Assembly: GCF_018446385.1 (NCBI RefSeq)
Contig: NW_024589878.1
Location: 1 to 64,000 of the forward strand
DNA from: Zingiber officinale
Taxonomy: Eukaryota; Streptophyta; Magnoliopsida; Zingiberales; Zingiberaceae
Direction of reading: 5' to 3'
DNA length: 64,000 nt
Both the position numbers and the translations under genes were made by a program. Positions 23,524 to 34,740 of the stretch are shown here, piece by piece (position 1 is the first letter of the stretch; the number at the start of each line of letters is the position of its first letter). Below the pieces are notes generated by a model, which worked only from the letters and a program-made list of their open reading frames with translations, did no database searches and was not told where the DNA came from.

Positions 23524-25834
23524 TGTAAAGCCCGAAAAATTCCCGAATTTATTTTAGAATTATTCTATGATTTTTTTCTGGAATTTTTAGATATTTTTCC
23601 GGAATTTTCCGAGTAGCGGAAGTAGCAAAAATAATTGGAACCGTAAAATAGCTTAGGCGGGAATCGAACCCGAGACCTATGGTGTAAGGGATAATGTCAG
23701 TAACCAGTTGAACCTAGCAGGGCCGTGCTGAAAGAAGAGGGAATCAATTATATTTATAATTGATTTTGGATGAATTAATTAGTAAATATAAATAAGGATT
23801 TAAGTGAGAAGTTTAGATTATTTTCTCACCGTAGCTTTTCCTCACCCGAAACCTAAAACCGCCGCACCTCTCCTCTTCCCCTCTTCCTCACGCACGGCAC
23901 ACACCAAGCCAAGGGTCAAGGGATCATCTTCCGGCGACGACTCCAACACGAAAAAGATTCTTCTCCGCGAGAGGAACGCGAGGACGTAAGCGGTTCGTCG
24001 AGAGGATCAGTTTTTCGAGAAACCTAGCGAATAGAATCGTAAGAAAACCTTGCGATTGAGGTAAGAAACCCCTCACCTGCAGTATAATTGCTCTCGCTTG
24101 TTAGTTTTGGGCGTTAGTTCAGAAATTTTACAGTTTTCAGTTTTAGGGTGTGCTTTTAGTGCACACCAAGCATTCGGTAGAATGCCCAGTTCAGAAGGAT
24201 GCACCAATAGGCGTCCTAACAGCATGTAAAATATATTAAAAACATTTTATTCAGTTGGTTATCAGTTATCACAGCTATATGGATCAGATATCCATTGGGT
24301 AGGCTCCCACAGTAGCCTCTAGGTTCAGATAACCTAGCTCTAGGTTCAGATAACCTAGAACAGCAAAGTAAAATAAAACAGTATTCAGTATTTTACTTTT
24401 ATTCAGTTGGCACTGTACTTGGATCAGATATCCATGGGCTGGACTCCCACAGTCGTCCCTAGGTTCAGATAACCTAGTAACCCTGCTGGATTCGGAACTT
24501 GCAATCCCGGGTCTCGTAGGGATGCGCGCACAGTAAGTACAGTTGCCAGGGCCCAACAGCATGTTTAGTATTTTCATCTATTATATGTATAGTTTTCAAA
24601 TTTGAAACCAGTGATGAGAACACAAATTTAGCGTTCAGTTCAGTTCAGGTTCAGTTTACATGATTTGAGTTCGTGTACAGATTTAGATATATGCATGACT
24701 AGTTCAGTTTCATGCTCAGTTTATAAGTATACCATGTTCAGTTTATATGTTATGCCATGCTTTGTGTGATACTATGCCATGCCATGCTTGCATGCTCAGT
24801 TTAGTTTCAAACTGCATGTTTTAAAAACATAATCGCATCGTTGCATGTTTTTGTGAGGTAGATGGTTTCTTACTAAGCTTATTGGCTTACAGATACTACT
24901 TTTCTTATACTGCAGATACCGGTAAGAGAAAAGTGGATTAGCGGAGGCTGGAGGGCGATGCTACGATGATGTGTGTGTGCAAGGGGTCTGGAATAAAGAT
25001 CCTTGGGATCTATACGTTTTTATTTCAGTTTAGCACTTATCATGTCTAGTTTGATACTTAGTCTTGTTACCAATTGTTCTAGCTTAGTAACTATGTTTTG
25101 TTAGCTTATCATGTTTAGAACATTAGTACTTATATGCTAGAATGTATCTTCATTATTTTAGAACTATTGTGTGATGTTTTGGCACGCCAAAGTGCTGAAA
25201 TCAGAACTCTCGAGTGAAATCAGACACTGATCGGTGCCCAGACCGATCAGGGTCTGAGCTGTTCCACTGGATCGGTCAGCCGACCGATCCAGCGAGATAC
25301 AGTATGCTACTGTATCCTCCTGGATCGGTCAGCCGACCGATCCAGCTCGATACAGTAGCCTCGGAGGAAATTTCCAGGTGCATGGATCGGTCAGCCGACC
25401 GATCCAGCATCGAACAGTAGGCATCTCAGCGCCTCCAGGTGCCTGGATCGGTCTGCAGACCGATCCAGACACACCTGGATCGGTCTGCCGATCGATCCAG
25501 CCTCTGCTGGATCGTTCCGTAGATCGATCCAGCAGGGCATAGAATCGCAGTAAGATTCATCGATCCGTGGATCGATCAGCAGCTAGCGGGGAAGTTAGTT
25601 TGAGTTCCTAGCTCAGATGGGAGGTCAAGCATTCTCCTTAGCACATGTACACCAATCGGAAAGGGTCTTGAATCCTTCCTTATAACCGCATGGGTGCATC
25701 AGTTATCAGATTAATAGAGTCAGTTAGTGAAAATTTTATTTTACCTAGTTTTCCGCACAGTACGGCACAGTAGTTTCAGTAGTTAATGTAGCGATCCGGC
25801 TCACAGCCTAGTACCCAGGAGTTGGGTCGTTACA
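23524..25834 (+). repeat. 5' LTR of the nested gypsy
   Basis: 2311 bp. It contains a tRNA-like stretch on the minus strand (about 23653-23728), two related blocks built from AGATATCCAT and CTAGGTTCAGATAACCTAG (24280-24480), and an array of seven palindromes of the form GGATCGGTC..GACCGATCC at 25228-25530. The 61-codon frame from 23804 occurs identically in both LTRs, but I see nothing to show that it is translated. Confidence 0.93.
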
Positions 25835-28800
25835 TAGTCATTCCACTACACACATCGTCATACCTGCAGCTTCCAAGTAAGAACATCTCTCACTCAGTTT
25901 TGTTTCAGCTTTCATATCAGTTATATGTGCTTTCATGTTTGCTCGCATGTTGGTAGTTAATTAATTCATGTTTACAGTGATAGTATTTAACATGTTACCA
26001 GTAGTTAACTATAACATGATAGCCTAGTTATATATATATGTTCTCTGCTATTTAGAAAATGGTACGAGGATCGCCCGGCCTAAGAAAGCAGCCGTGAGCC
26101 CAAAGATGAGGCGTGCCTCCCCTGCACCTTACAAAGATTAGTGGCTCACCACAACAAGACAGCAGGAGATAGCCTCCTTAAAGGCTAACCAACAGACTAC
26201 TCCCCACACTCCAAGATCGAACCTCACGACTCCAAGAATCACAGAGGTAGTACCACCATACCGGATCAAGAGTCCCAAAGATGGTGGGCTAAGAGAGAAG
26301 CTACCTTATCCAAGGCAGAGAATTAAGCCCGAGAACTTCTCAGCACCAACGATGCTCAGCATGGTTTAAAACACTGGAAAGCACGATGGAGCTTCTAGAT
26401 TGGCCGAGCACGAAAAGGTGAAGTGTGCCTTCGCTTAACAGAGACGCACGTGGTGGAGCGGATTAAACCGGCGGCCAAGAAACCGATGACATGGGCTAAC
26501 TTCGAAAGAATTCTTCGAGGAATTCTTTCACATGCAAGTCACGAACCGACACTCATGACGAGTTTACGAGTTTCGTCCGTGGCAACCTATCGCCTGAGAG
26601 GCCGAAGAAATTCAACAGTTGGCCCGTCTGTGTCCGTAACTAGTCACCAGAGAAGGAACGAGTACGCTTGATGTGAAGATGCTCGGACCGGAGATCGCAA
26701 TGAATGTGGCCGGTGGTGTTCATAGGCCACAAACCACGAGGAGTCGGTGAGTAGTGCTCGATCACCGAGCACTATCAAGACAAAGATCACCCAGGGTGTT
26801 TCCACAGAACCCAAGGGACAAGTCGCTCGTGTACTCACAGAAACAACAAGGCATAGCTCCAACGAAGGGGAAACGCAAGCAAAGGACCCAAAAGGAGGAC
26901 CACTGAAAACATTCCAGACATCCCAAGTGTGCTACTTGTGGGAAACATCATCCAGAGTTTGCCGCAAGGGTACGCGAGGTTGTTTTGAATGGATGTGAAG
27001 GGCACATGGCTAGCAAAGGTTCGAACAAGAACCTTCCTCACCTCAACCGACACAAGATGGAGCTCAACCACCCCACACCAGATGTATGTCGCCTTAGATG
27101 GTCCATGATCAGGCATTAGAAGCCCCACACTACCACGAATGCCGGATTTTCTCACCGACGTAGAGGACGTAGCAAATGCCTCGACAGTTGTCACAGGTCG
27201 ATCAATATTTTTCAAGATAATGCAACTGTTTTATTCGACACTGGGGCAACCCACTCTTATGTATCCGTGGCATTTGCCGAGAAACTAGCAACACCTCCGA
27301 AGTACTCAATAGTCGGGCCGACAACGCTACCCTCGGAGACATTATGGCGCTCACGCACCGCTCGAGCAGCATCACCGTTATAGCAGCATGTGAGCTTTTG
27401 GTGATCCGATAGTGCTAGAAATGACCGACTACGATGTCATCTTTGGAATGGATTTTCTGATCGATACGGCGCTTCTATAGAGTGCCGTAAAGAAAGTCAT
27501 ATTCCAACCTCAAGGAGTACTTGAGTACACGGGAAGCCAAAGAGGAAAGCTGTGAAGTTTCTCTCAAGATTGAAAGCACAACAAATTATTGGATTCTGAT
27601 GCATGGGATTTTTAGCAAATGTAGTCAACACCACCAGACAAGAACCAACAAATATCGAGGTTCGAGTCGCTTACTCACCAGCCTTCCCCAAGAGCTACCG
27701 TGCTTAGCACTGCATGTGGAGATTGAATTTGAGATAGAGCTCATTCCCACAAATCCAATTTCCAAGGCACTGCATCGCATGGCTCCAGCAGAATCAAGGA
27801 ACTTCAGCAATTACAGGAGCTTCTTGACAAGGGTTTCATACGCCTAGTCACTCACCATGGGGAGCACCTGTTGTTCGTGAAGAAGAAGGATGGAAGCATG
27901 CGCTTATGCATAGACTACCGTGCTTTGAACCAGTCACAATTAAAAACAGTACCCTCTTCCCGTGATAGATGACCTGCTTGACCATAAAGGAGCCACGTTG
28001 TTCTCTAAAATCGACCTCGATCGTGATATCACCAAAGTTAAAGTCAAGGAAGGTGATATACCTAAAACAACCTTCAGGACTAGATACGGACATTATGAGT
28101 TCGTAGTCATGCCTTCGGCGTGACAAATGCTCCAACTACATTCATGGACCTCATGAACAGAGTATTCAGAGAATACTTAGACAAGTTTGTCATCGTGTTC
28201 ATCGATGACATTCTTATCTATTCAGCACACAGAGGACCATGCAGAGATCTCAAGAGCTTTGAGATCCTTCAAGAAATTAACAGACGCCAAATTCACTAAA
28301 TGTGAATTCGCCAGACCAGTAGCCTTTCTAGGTCACATCATCTCCAAGGATGGTGTTATGGTAGATCCCAAGAAGATAGAAGCGTAAGTAATCGGAAGAG
28401 ACCCAGAACGCCAGGAAATCGAAGCTCGGGATTAGCGTGCTACTACAGAAATTCAGAGGACTTCTCCAGATAGCCTCCCACCGATGCCTCTCACCGTGAA
28501 GAACAAGAAATTTCAAGGATGAGGATCACAGAATCAATAACTAAACGGAGATTGACCAAAGGTTCTATTTTAGCTATACCGTAAAACATGTACCGACATC
28601 TACATGACGCCTAAATTGGGATTAGGAGCAGATTGATGCAAGAAGGCAAGGTGATCGCCTATGCCTCCGACAACTCAAGGATTATGAGAGGAACTATCCT
28701 ACTCACGACCTTGAGCTTGCAGCGGTGTTCGCTCTCAAGATTTGGAGACATTATCCAGACGGAGCTCGGCAGAGTGTATATGATTATCAAAGTCTCAAGT

Positions 28801-30444
28801 ATTTCTTTACTCGTAGGATCTGAATATGCGATACAGATGGTTAGAACGGTCAAGGATTATGACATAGATATCCTCTACCATCCAGGGAAAGCTAATAAGG
28901 TAGCTGACGCACTCAGCAGGAAGTCTAGTGCTACCTTATTATCTTTAGCAACTATGTCACCACCCCTAAGGAAGGAGATTACAACTTTTAGTCTCGAAAT
29001 TATAGTCGGGCAGCTTTCCACAATGTCCTTAGCATCTACCTTGCTTGATGATATCCAGATAGCTCAGGAGCAGGAATTCAGAAAATCAAGCAAGGGTTAG
29101 CGTAATCGAAAGTGGAGAGTTCGAGTGTCCGCCAGGGTAGTGTACCGTGGTGATGCAGACTTTGTGTTCCGCATCGGAGGAACTACGAAAGCGTATTCTA
29201 GACGAGGCTCACAGACTCCCTATGCGATGCATCCCGGTTCCACCAAAATGTATCGTGATCTAAAGAAACGATTTTGGTGGCCCGGCATGAAGCGAGATAT
29301 CGCCAGATACGTCAACATCTGTCTAACCTGTCAAAGGGTTAAGGCGGAACATCACTGGAGGAGTTCTGCACCGATCCAGATTCCAGAATGGAAGTGGGAG
29401 GATATCTCTATGGACTTCATAGTGGGTTACCCGGAACCACGAATGGTGTTGATGCCATTTGGGTAATAGTCGACAGTTGACTAAATCAGCCCACTTCTTA
29501 GCTATCGTAATATCCTATTCCATGGAGCAACTAGCTCAGTTGTATCTCAAGGAGATAGTCAAGCCGCATGGAGTCCCACGAACCATTATATCGCATGCAG
29601 ACAAGAGATTTACATCACACTTCCGAAGTGTGTGCGCCTATGGGCACCCGCTAAAATTCAAGATGCCTTCCATCCTCGCATGTATGGTCGACGAGCGAGT
29701 GAATCGTATCAAGACATGCTCCGAGCCTGCCCTAGATTTCAAGGAAGTTGGTGCAAATATCCGAGTCTAGCGAATTTGCATACAACAATAGCTATCGTGC
29801 CACTATCGGCATGGCACCTTATGAGGCACTCTATGGGCGGAGGTGCGATCACCAACTGTGTATGAGAGTGGTGAATGGAGCTAGAGCTCGCATGATCTAG
29901 TAGCGTATACCACACCGCCATACAAGAGATTCGCCAGAGGATAGAGACAAGACAGCGTCGGAAGAGCTATGCCGATACACGACGCAGACCCCTAGAGTTT
30001 TCAGTGGGGGATTCCTCCGAGTAGCTCCCATGAAGGAGTCATGCGTTTTAGGAAGAAGGGCATAGCTCCCAGATATGTGGGACCCTACCTTATCACGAAG
30101 AGAGTGGGAAAGGTAGCATATGAGCTAGAGCTACCCCAGGAGATGTCAGCCGTCCACAACGTATTTCATGTCTCCATGCTGAAGAAGCATATTCCAGACG
30201 CCACCCAGGTGATTGAGCCCCAGATGGTACAGGTCCGTGATGATCTCAGCTATGACAGTCGGCCTATTCAGATAATAGACCGAGCAGTAAAGAAATTACG
30301 GAACAAGGAAGTGCCATTAGTCAAAGTCAGTTGGCAAAACCACACAGCAGCAGAGGCGACCTGGGAGACAGAGGCCAGCATGAGACAGAAGTACCCAGAA
30401 TTGTTTTAAGTTCGGGGACGAACTTTTTATAAGGTATGGGGGAT
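25835..30444 (+). pseudogene. Gag-pol of the nested gypsy, frameshifted
   Basis: The gag start is probably ATG at 26059. Zinc-knuckle remnants lie at about 26926-27010. The protease block FDTGATHSYVS is at about 27232-27265. Reverse transcriptase runs about 27780-28400 with the catalytic FIDDILIYS near 28197-28225. RNase H ends with [17 protein letters not shown] near 28880-28930. Integrase begins with an HHCC finger (CLTCQRVKAEH, about 29320-29350). The last part, 30041-30409, is an uninterrupted 122-codon stretch of integrase C-terminus and chromodomain (VKVSWQNHTAAEATWETE) ending in TAA. Frameshifts are dense from 26050 to about 30030 and stop abruptly there. Most fall at CAG/CTG triplets, so sequence error is a strong alternative to decay. 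Confidence 0.88.
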
Positions 30445-32733
30445 TGTAAAGCCCGAAAAATTCCCGAATTTATTTTAGAATTATTCTATGATTTTTTTCT
30501 GGAATTTTTAGATATTTTTCCGGAATTTTCCGAGTAGCGGAAGTAGCAAAAATAATTGGAACCGTAAAATAGCTTAGGCGGGAATCGAACCCGAGACCTA
30601 TGGTGTAAGGGATAATGTCAGTAACCAGTTGAACCCAGCAGGGCCGTGCTGAAAGAAGAGGGAATCAATTATATTTATAATTGATTTTGGATGAATTAAT
30701 TAGTAAATATAAATAAGGATTTAAGTGAGAAGTTTAGATTATTTTCTCACCGTAGCTTTTCCTCACCCGAAACCTAAAACCGCCGCACCTCTCCTCTTCC
30801 CCTCTTCCTCACGCACGGCACACACCAAGCCAAGGGTCAAGGGATCATCTTCCGGCGACGACTCCAACACGAAAAAGATTCTTCTCCGTGAGAGGAACGC
30901 GAGGACGTAAGCGGTTCGTCGAGAGGATCAGTTTTTCGAGAAACCTAGCGAATAGAATCGTAAGAAAACCTTGCGATTGAGGTAAGAAACCCCTCACCTG
31001 CAGTATAATTGCTCTCGCTTGTTAGTTTTGGCGTTAGTTCAGAAATTTTACAGTTCTCAGTGTTAGGGTGTGTTTTTAGTGCACACCAAGCATTCGGTAG
31101 AATGCCCAGTTCAGAAGGATGCACCAATAGGCGTCCTAACAGCATGTAAAATATATTAAAAACATTTTATTCAGTTGGTTATCAGTTATCACAGCTATAT
31201 GGATCAGATATCCATTGGGTAGGCTCCCACAGTAGCCTCTAGGTTCAGATAACCTAGCTCTAGGTTCAGATAGCCTAGAACAGCAAAGTAAAATAAAACA
31301 GTATTCAGTATTTTACTTTTATTCAGTTGGCACTGTACTTGGATCAGATATCCATGGGCTGGACTCCCACAGTCGTCCCTAGGTTCAGATAACCTAGTAA
31401 CCCTGCTGGATTCGGAACTTGCAATCCCGGGTCTCGTAAGGATGCGCGCACAGTAAGTACAGTTGCCAGGGCCCAACAGCATGTTTAGTATTTTCATCTA
31501 TTATATGTATAGTTTTCAAATTTGAAACCAGTGATGAGAACACAAATTTAGCGTTCAGTTCAGTTCAGGTTCAGTTTACATGATTTGAGTTCGTGTACAG
31601 ATTTAGATATATGCATGACTAGTTCAGTTTCATGCTCAGTTTATAAGTATACCATGTTCAGTTTATATGTTATGCCATGCTTTGTGTGATACTATGCCAT
31701 GCCATGCTTGCATGCTCAGTTTAGTTTCAAACTGCATGTTTTAAAAACATAATCGCATCGTTGCATGTTTTTGTGAGGTAGATGGTTTCTTACTAAGCTT
31801 ATTGGCTTACAGATACTACTTTTCTTATACTGCAGATACCGGTAAAAGAAAAGTGGATTAGCGGAGGCTGGAGGGCGATGCTACGATGATGTGTGTGTGC
31901 AAAGGGTCTGGAATAAAGATCCTTGGGATCTATACGCTTTTATTTCAGTTTTAGCACTTATCATGTCTAGTTTCATACTTAGTCTTGTTACTAATTGTTC
32001 TAGCTTAGTAACTATGTCGTGTTTAGCTTATCATGTTTAGAACATTAGTACTTACATGCTAGAATGTATTTCTGTTGTTTTAGAACTATTTTGTGATATT
32101 TTGGCACGCCAAAGTGCTGAAATCAGAACTCGAGTGAAATCGACATCGATCGGTGCCTGCACCGATCGTGGTCTCGAAGTCAGCCCATCGGATCGGCCAC
32201 CGGCCGATCCAAATGAGATATAAGATGTTATCAGATCCTCTCGGATCGGCCACCGACCGATCCACCGATAGAGCCTCGGAGGAAATTTCAGTGCATGGAT
32301 CGGTCCACCGACCGATCCAAAGATCGAACAAGAGGCATCTCGGCTCCAGTGCTCGGATCGGTCCGCACCGATCCAGACACCTGGATCGGTTCGCCGATCG
32401 ACCTCCTGGATCGTTCCGTAGATCGATCCAGCAGGGCATAGAATCGCAGTAAGATTCATCGATCCGTGGATCGATCAGCAGCTAGCGGGGAAGTTAGTTT
32501 GAGTTCCTAGCTCAGATGGGAGGTCAAGCATTCTCCTTAGCACATGTACACCAATCGGAAAGGGTCTTGAATCCTTCCTTATAACCGCATGGGTGCATCA
32601 GTTATCAGATTAATAGAGTCAGTTAGTGAAAATTTTATTTTACCTAGTTTTCCGCACAGTACGGCACAGTAGTTTCAGTAGTTAATGTAGCGATCCGGCT
32701 CACAGCCTAGTACCCAGGAGTTGGGTCGTTACA
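30445..32733 (+). repeat. 3' LTR of the nested gypsy
   Basis: 2289 bp, matching 23524-25834 with only scattered single-base differences over its first 1.6 kb. The exception is about 32130-32420, where the palindrome array is shortened and scrambled relative to the 5' LTR. The sequence becomes identical again from about 32410 to the end. Confidence 0.93.
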
Positions 32734-32738
32734 CTATG

Positions 32739-34740
32739 AGGTCCCAACTATTGGGCCTCCCCAACCTCATCCCAGAGGGTGGGTGTCCGACAAGACCTAC
32801 CATACAACACTTCAAACGGTGCCATCTGGATAGCCGAATGGAAGCTGTTGTTGTAGGCAAACTCTACCAACGGCAGATGGTCCTCCCAACTGCCTCCGGA
32901 ATCCATAACACATGACCTCAGCAGGTCCTCTAACGTCTGAATGGTCCGCTCTGACTGTCCATCTGTCTGTGGATGGAAAGCTGTACTGAAACGGAGATGT
33001 GTACCCAAGGCCTGCTGCAGACTCTGCCAGAACCGAGACGTGAACCGTGGATCTCTATCCGAGATGATACTCAACGGAACACCATGTAGTCTGATAATCT
33101 CCCGACAATACAGATCTGCCAATCGATTCAGGGGATCAGTCCTCCGGATCGCTAAGAAGTACGCGAATTTGGTTAATCGATCAATGATTACCCAAATCGT
33201 GTCATGGTCTCGTCATGTCCTCGGCAAACCTACCACAAAGTCCATAGTAATGTGTTCTCATTTCCACTCAGAATTAGGAATCTGCTGAAGTAAGCCGGCA
33301 GGTCTCTGGTGCTCGGCCTTCATTTGCTGACAGATAAGACATCTAGCTATAAAATCCGCGATGTCTTCTTTCATGTAGTCCTTCTTGTCGTTCCACCAAT
33401 AGAAACATCTCAAATCTTGGTACATACGGGTACCGCCTGGGTGGACAGCAAATCATGAGCGATGAGGCTCCGGAAATAACTCCTATAAGACCGGATGAGA
33501 CTGAAGCACGCAAAATCTGCCTCGATAGTGTATAACACCCTCCTCGTCTCGTGTGAACTCGGTCTGCTGCCCAGAAGCTATCTGGCTGTAAATAAACTGC
33601 AAATACTGATCAGCAGCCTATGGCTCTCGTATCCTTGTCCTGATCAACGACTGAGCAACCATGGTAACCAGAGTACACTGCTCTGTCTATCCTTACCCCT
33701 CAAGGCCCAAATCGGAGAAACCTTAAATCAAGTCTGTGACCACAACTCGGTGGCAAGCTAAAGTCCCTCCGGACTTCCTGCTAAGCGTATCGGCAACACA
33801 TTAGCTCTCCCCGGGTGATAGCTAATGGTACAATCAAAAGCCTTCAGGAACTCCATCCATCTCCTCTGTCGGAGATTAAGTTCCTTCTGAGTAAACAGAT
33901 ATTTGATACTCTTATGGTCAGTGAGAATCTCAAATGTAACGCCATATAAATAATGTCGTCAAATCTTCATGGCAAAAATAATGACGACGTGCTCCAGATC
34001 ATATACAGGGTAGTTTTTCTCATGTTCCTTCAACCGACGAGAAGCATAGGAGAATACTCTACTGTGCTGCATCAGCACAGCACCCAAACCCTGTAGAGAA
34101 GCGTCGTGTAGAGTACAAATCCGTCCTCTCCAGAAGGAAAAACCAAAACTGGAGCCGACACTAATCTTCGCTTCAGCTCCTAGAAGCTGGTTTTGCAATT
34201 CTCAGTCCAAATAAACTTCACACCTTTCCTGGTCAGGCGTGTAAGTAGCATAGCAATCCGTGAGAAACACTCAACGTATCTCCGGAAATATCAAGCCAAA
34301 CAAAGAAAGTTGCAAGCCTCTTCTATAGACTTCGTCTACTCCCAACGGTAACAACCTCTATCCCCTGTGGAACCACGGTATACTACTACTAGTGACCGTG
34401 TGTCTCAAACATCTCACAAAAGACAATCAAAATACGCACTACTGATCTTCACAAACAGACGTTTCAGTCGAAACATCTCTAGAACTATGCAAAGATAGTG
34501 TACGTGACACACCTCAGATCAGGAATAAAACACCACGTCGTCAATAACGATAACGAATTCTGATCCAATATCCTAGGGATACCCAAATCATCTAGTCCGT
34601 GAAAACATCTAAGGCTCCGCAAGCCCTAATGGTAAAATCATGACACATAATGTCCATATCACAGACATTTCTAAGCATAAGATCCCTGACAATAAGTCTG
34701 AAATATGATCACCAACGATATAAATCATCTAAGCATAGAT
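32739..34740 (-). pseudogene. Gypsy B pol, upstream part: integrase, RNase H, worn RT
   Basis: Continuation of pol on the other side of the nested element. 33122-32748 encodes a good stretch of the integrase core with IISDRDPRFTSRFW, HPQTDGQSERTIQTL (catalytic D and E) and EFAYNNSFHSAIQMAPFE. 33140-33500 carries the integrase zinc-finger region with several frameshifts. RNase H follows near 33960-34170, with [15 protein letters not shown] and [14 protein letters not shown]. From about 34200 to 34740 reverse transcriptase is recognisable only by base alignment with 1850-2250 and is heavily diverged. Confidence 0.82.

Larger units (their letters stand above)
23524..32733 (+). mobile_element. 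Nested Ty3/gypsy chromovirus inside the pol of element B
   Basis: A 9.2 kb element on the plus strand. LTRs are at 23524-25834 and 30445-32733, both starting TGTAAAGCCCG and ending GGGTCGTTACA. The 5-bp target duplication CTATG (23519-23523 and 32734-32738) lies in sequence that is continuous in the related copy near 445-455. A polypurine tract (GGTATGGGGGAT, 30433-30444) precedes the 3' LTR. I could not recognise a standard primer binding site after 25834. Gag, protease, RT, RNase H, integrase and chromodomain occur in order. The LTRs are close to identical outside one patch, so the insertion is young, yet most of the coding region is riddled with small indels. Confidence 0.94.

Noticed and set aside
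23653-23728. Functional tRNA gene on the minus strand
   Set aside because: The T-arm and B box look right, but I could not pair a full acceptor stem or find a convincing anticodon arm, and the segment is duplicated only as part of the LTR.
23804-23989. 61-codon frame identical in both LTRs of the nested element (also 30725-30910)
   Set aside because: Identity follows from the youth of the LTR pair. There is no domain, and a GT donor-like context could equally explain it as leader sequence.
25228-25530. Regularly spaced repeats suggestive of a CRISPR array
   Set aside because: The DNA is plant nuclear, the units are palindromes within an LTR with unequal spacers, and no cas-like gene is present.
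27230-29900. Endogenous pararetrovirus (badnavirus-like) sequence, common in ginger relatives
   Set aside because: The protease, RT and RNase H here are followed by integrase and a chromodomain and are bounded by LTRs with a target duplication. No movement protein or viral coat-type region was seen.
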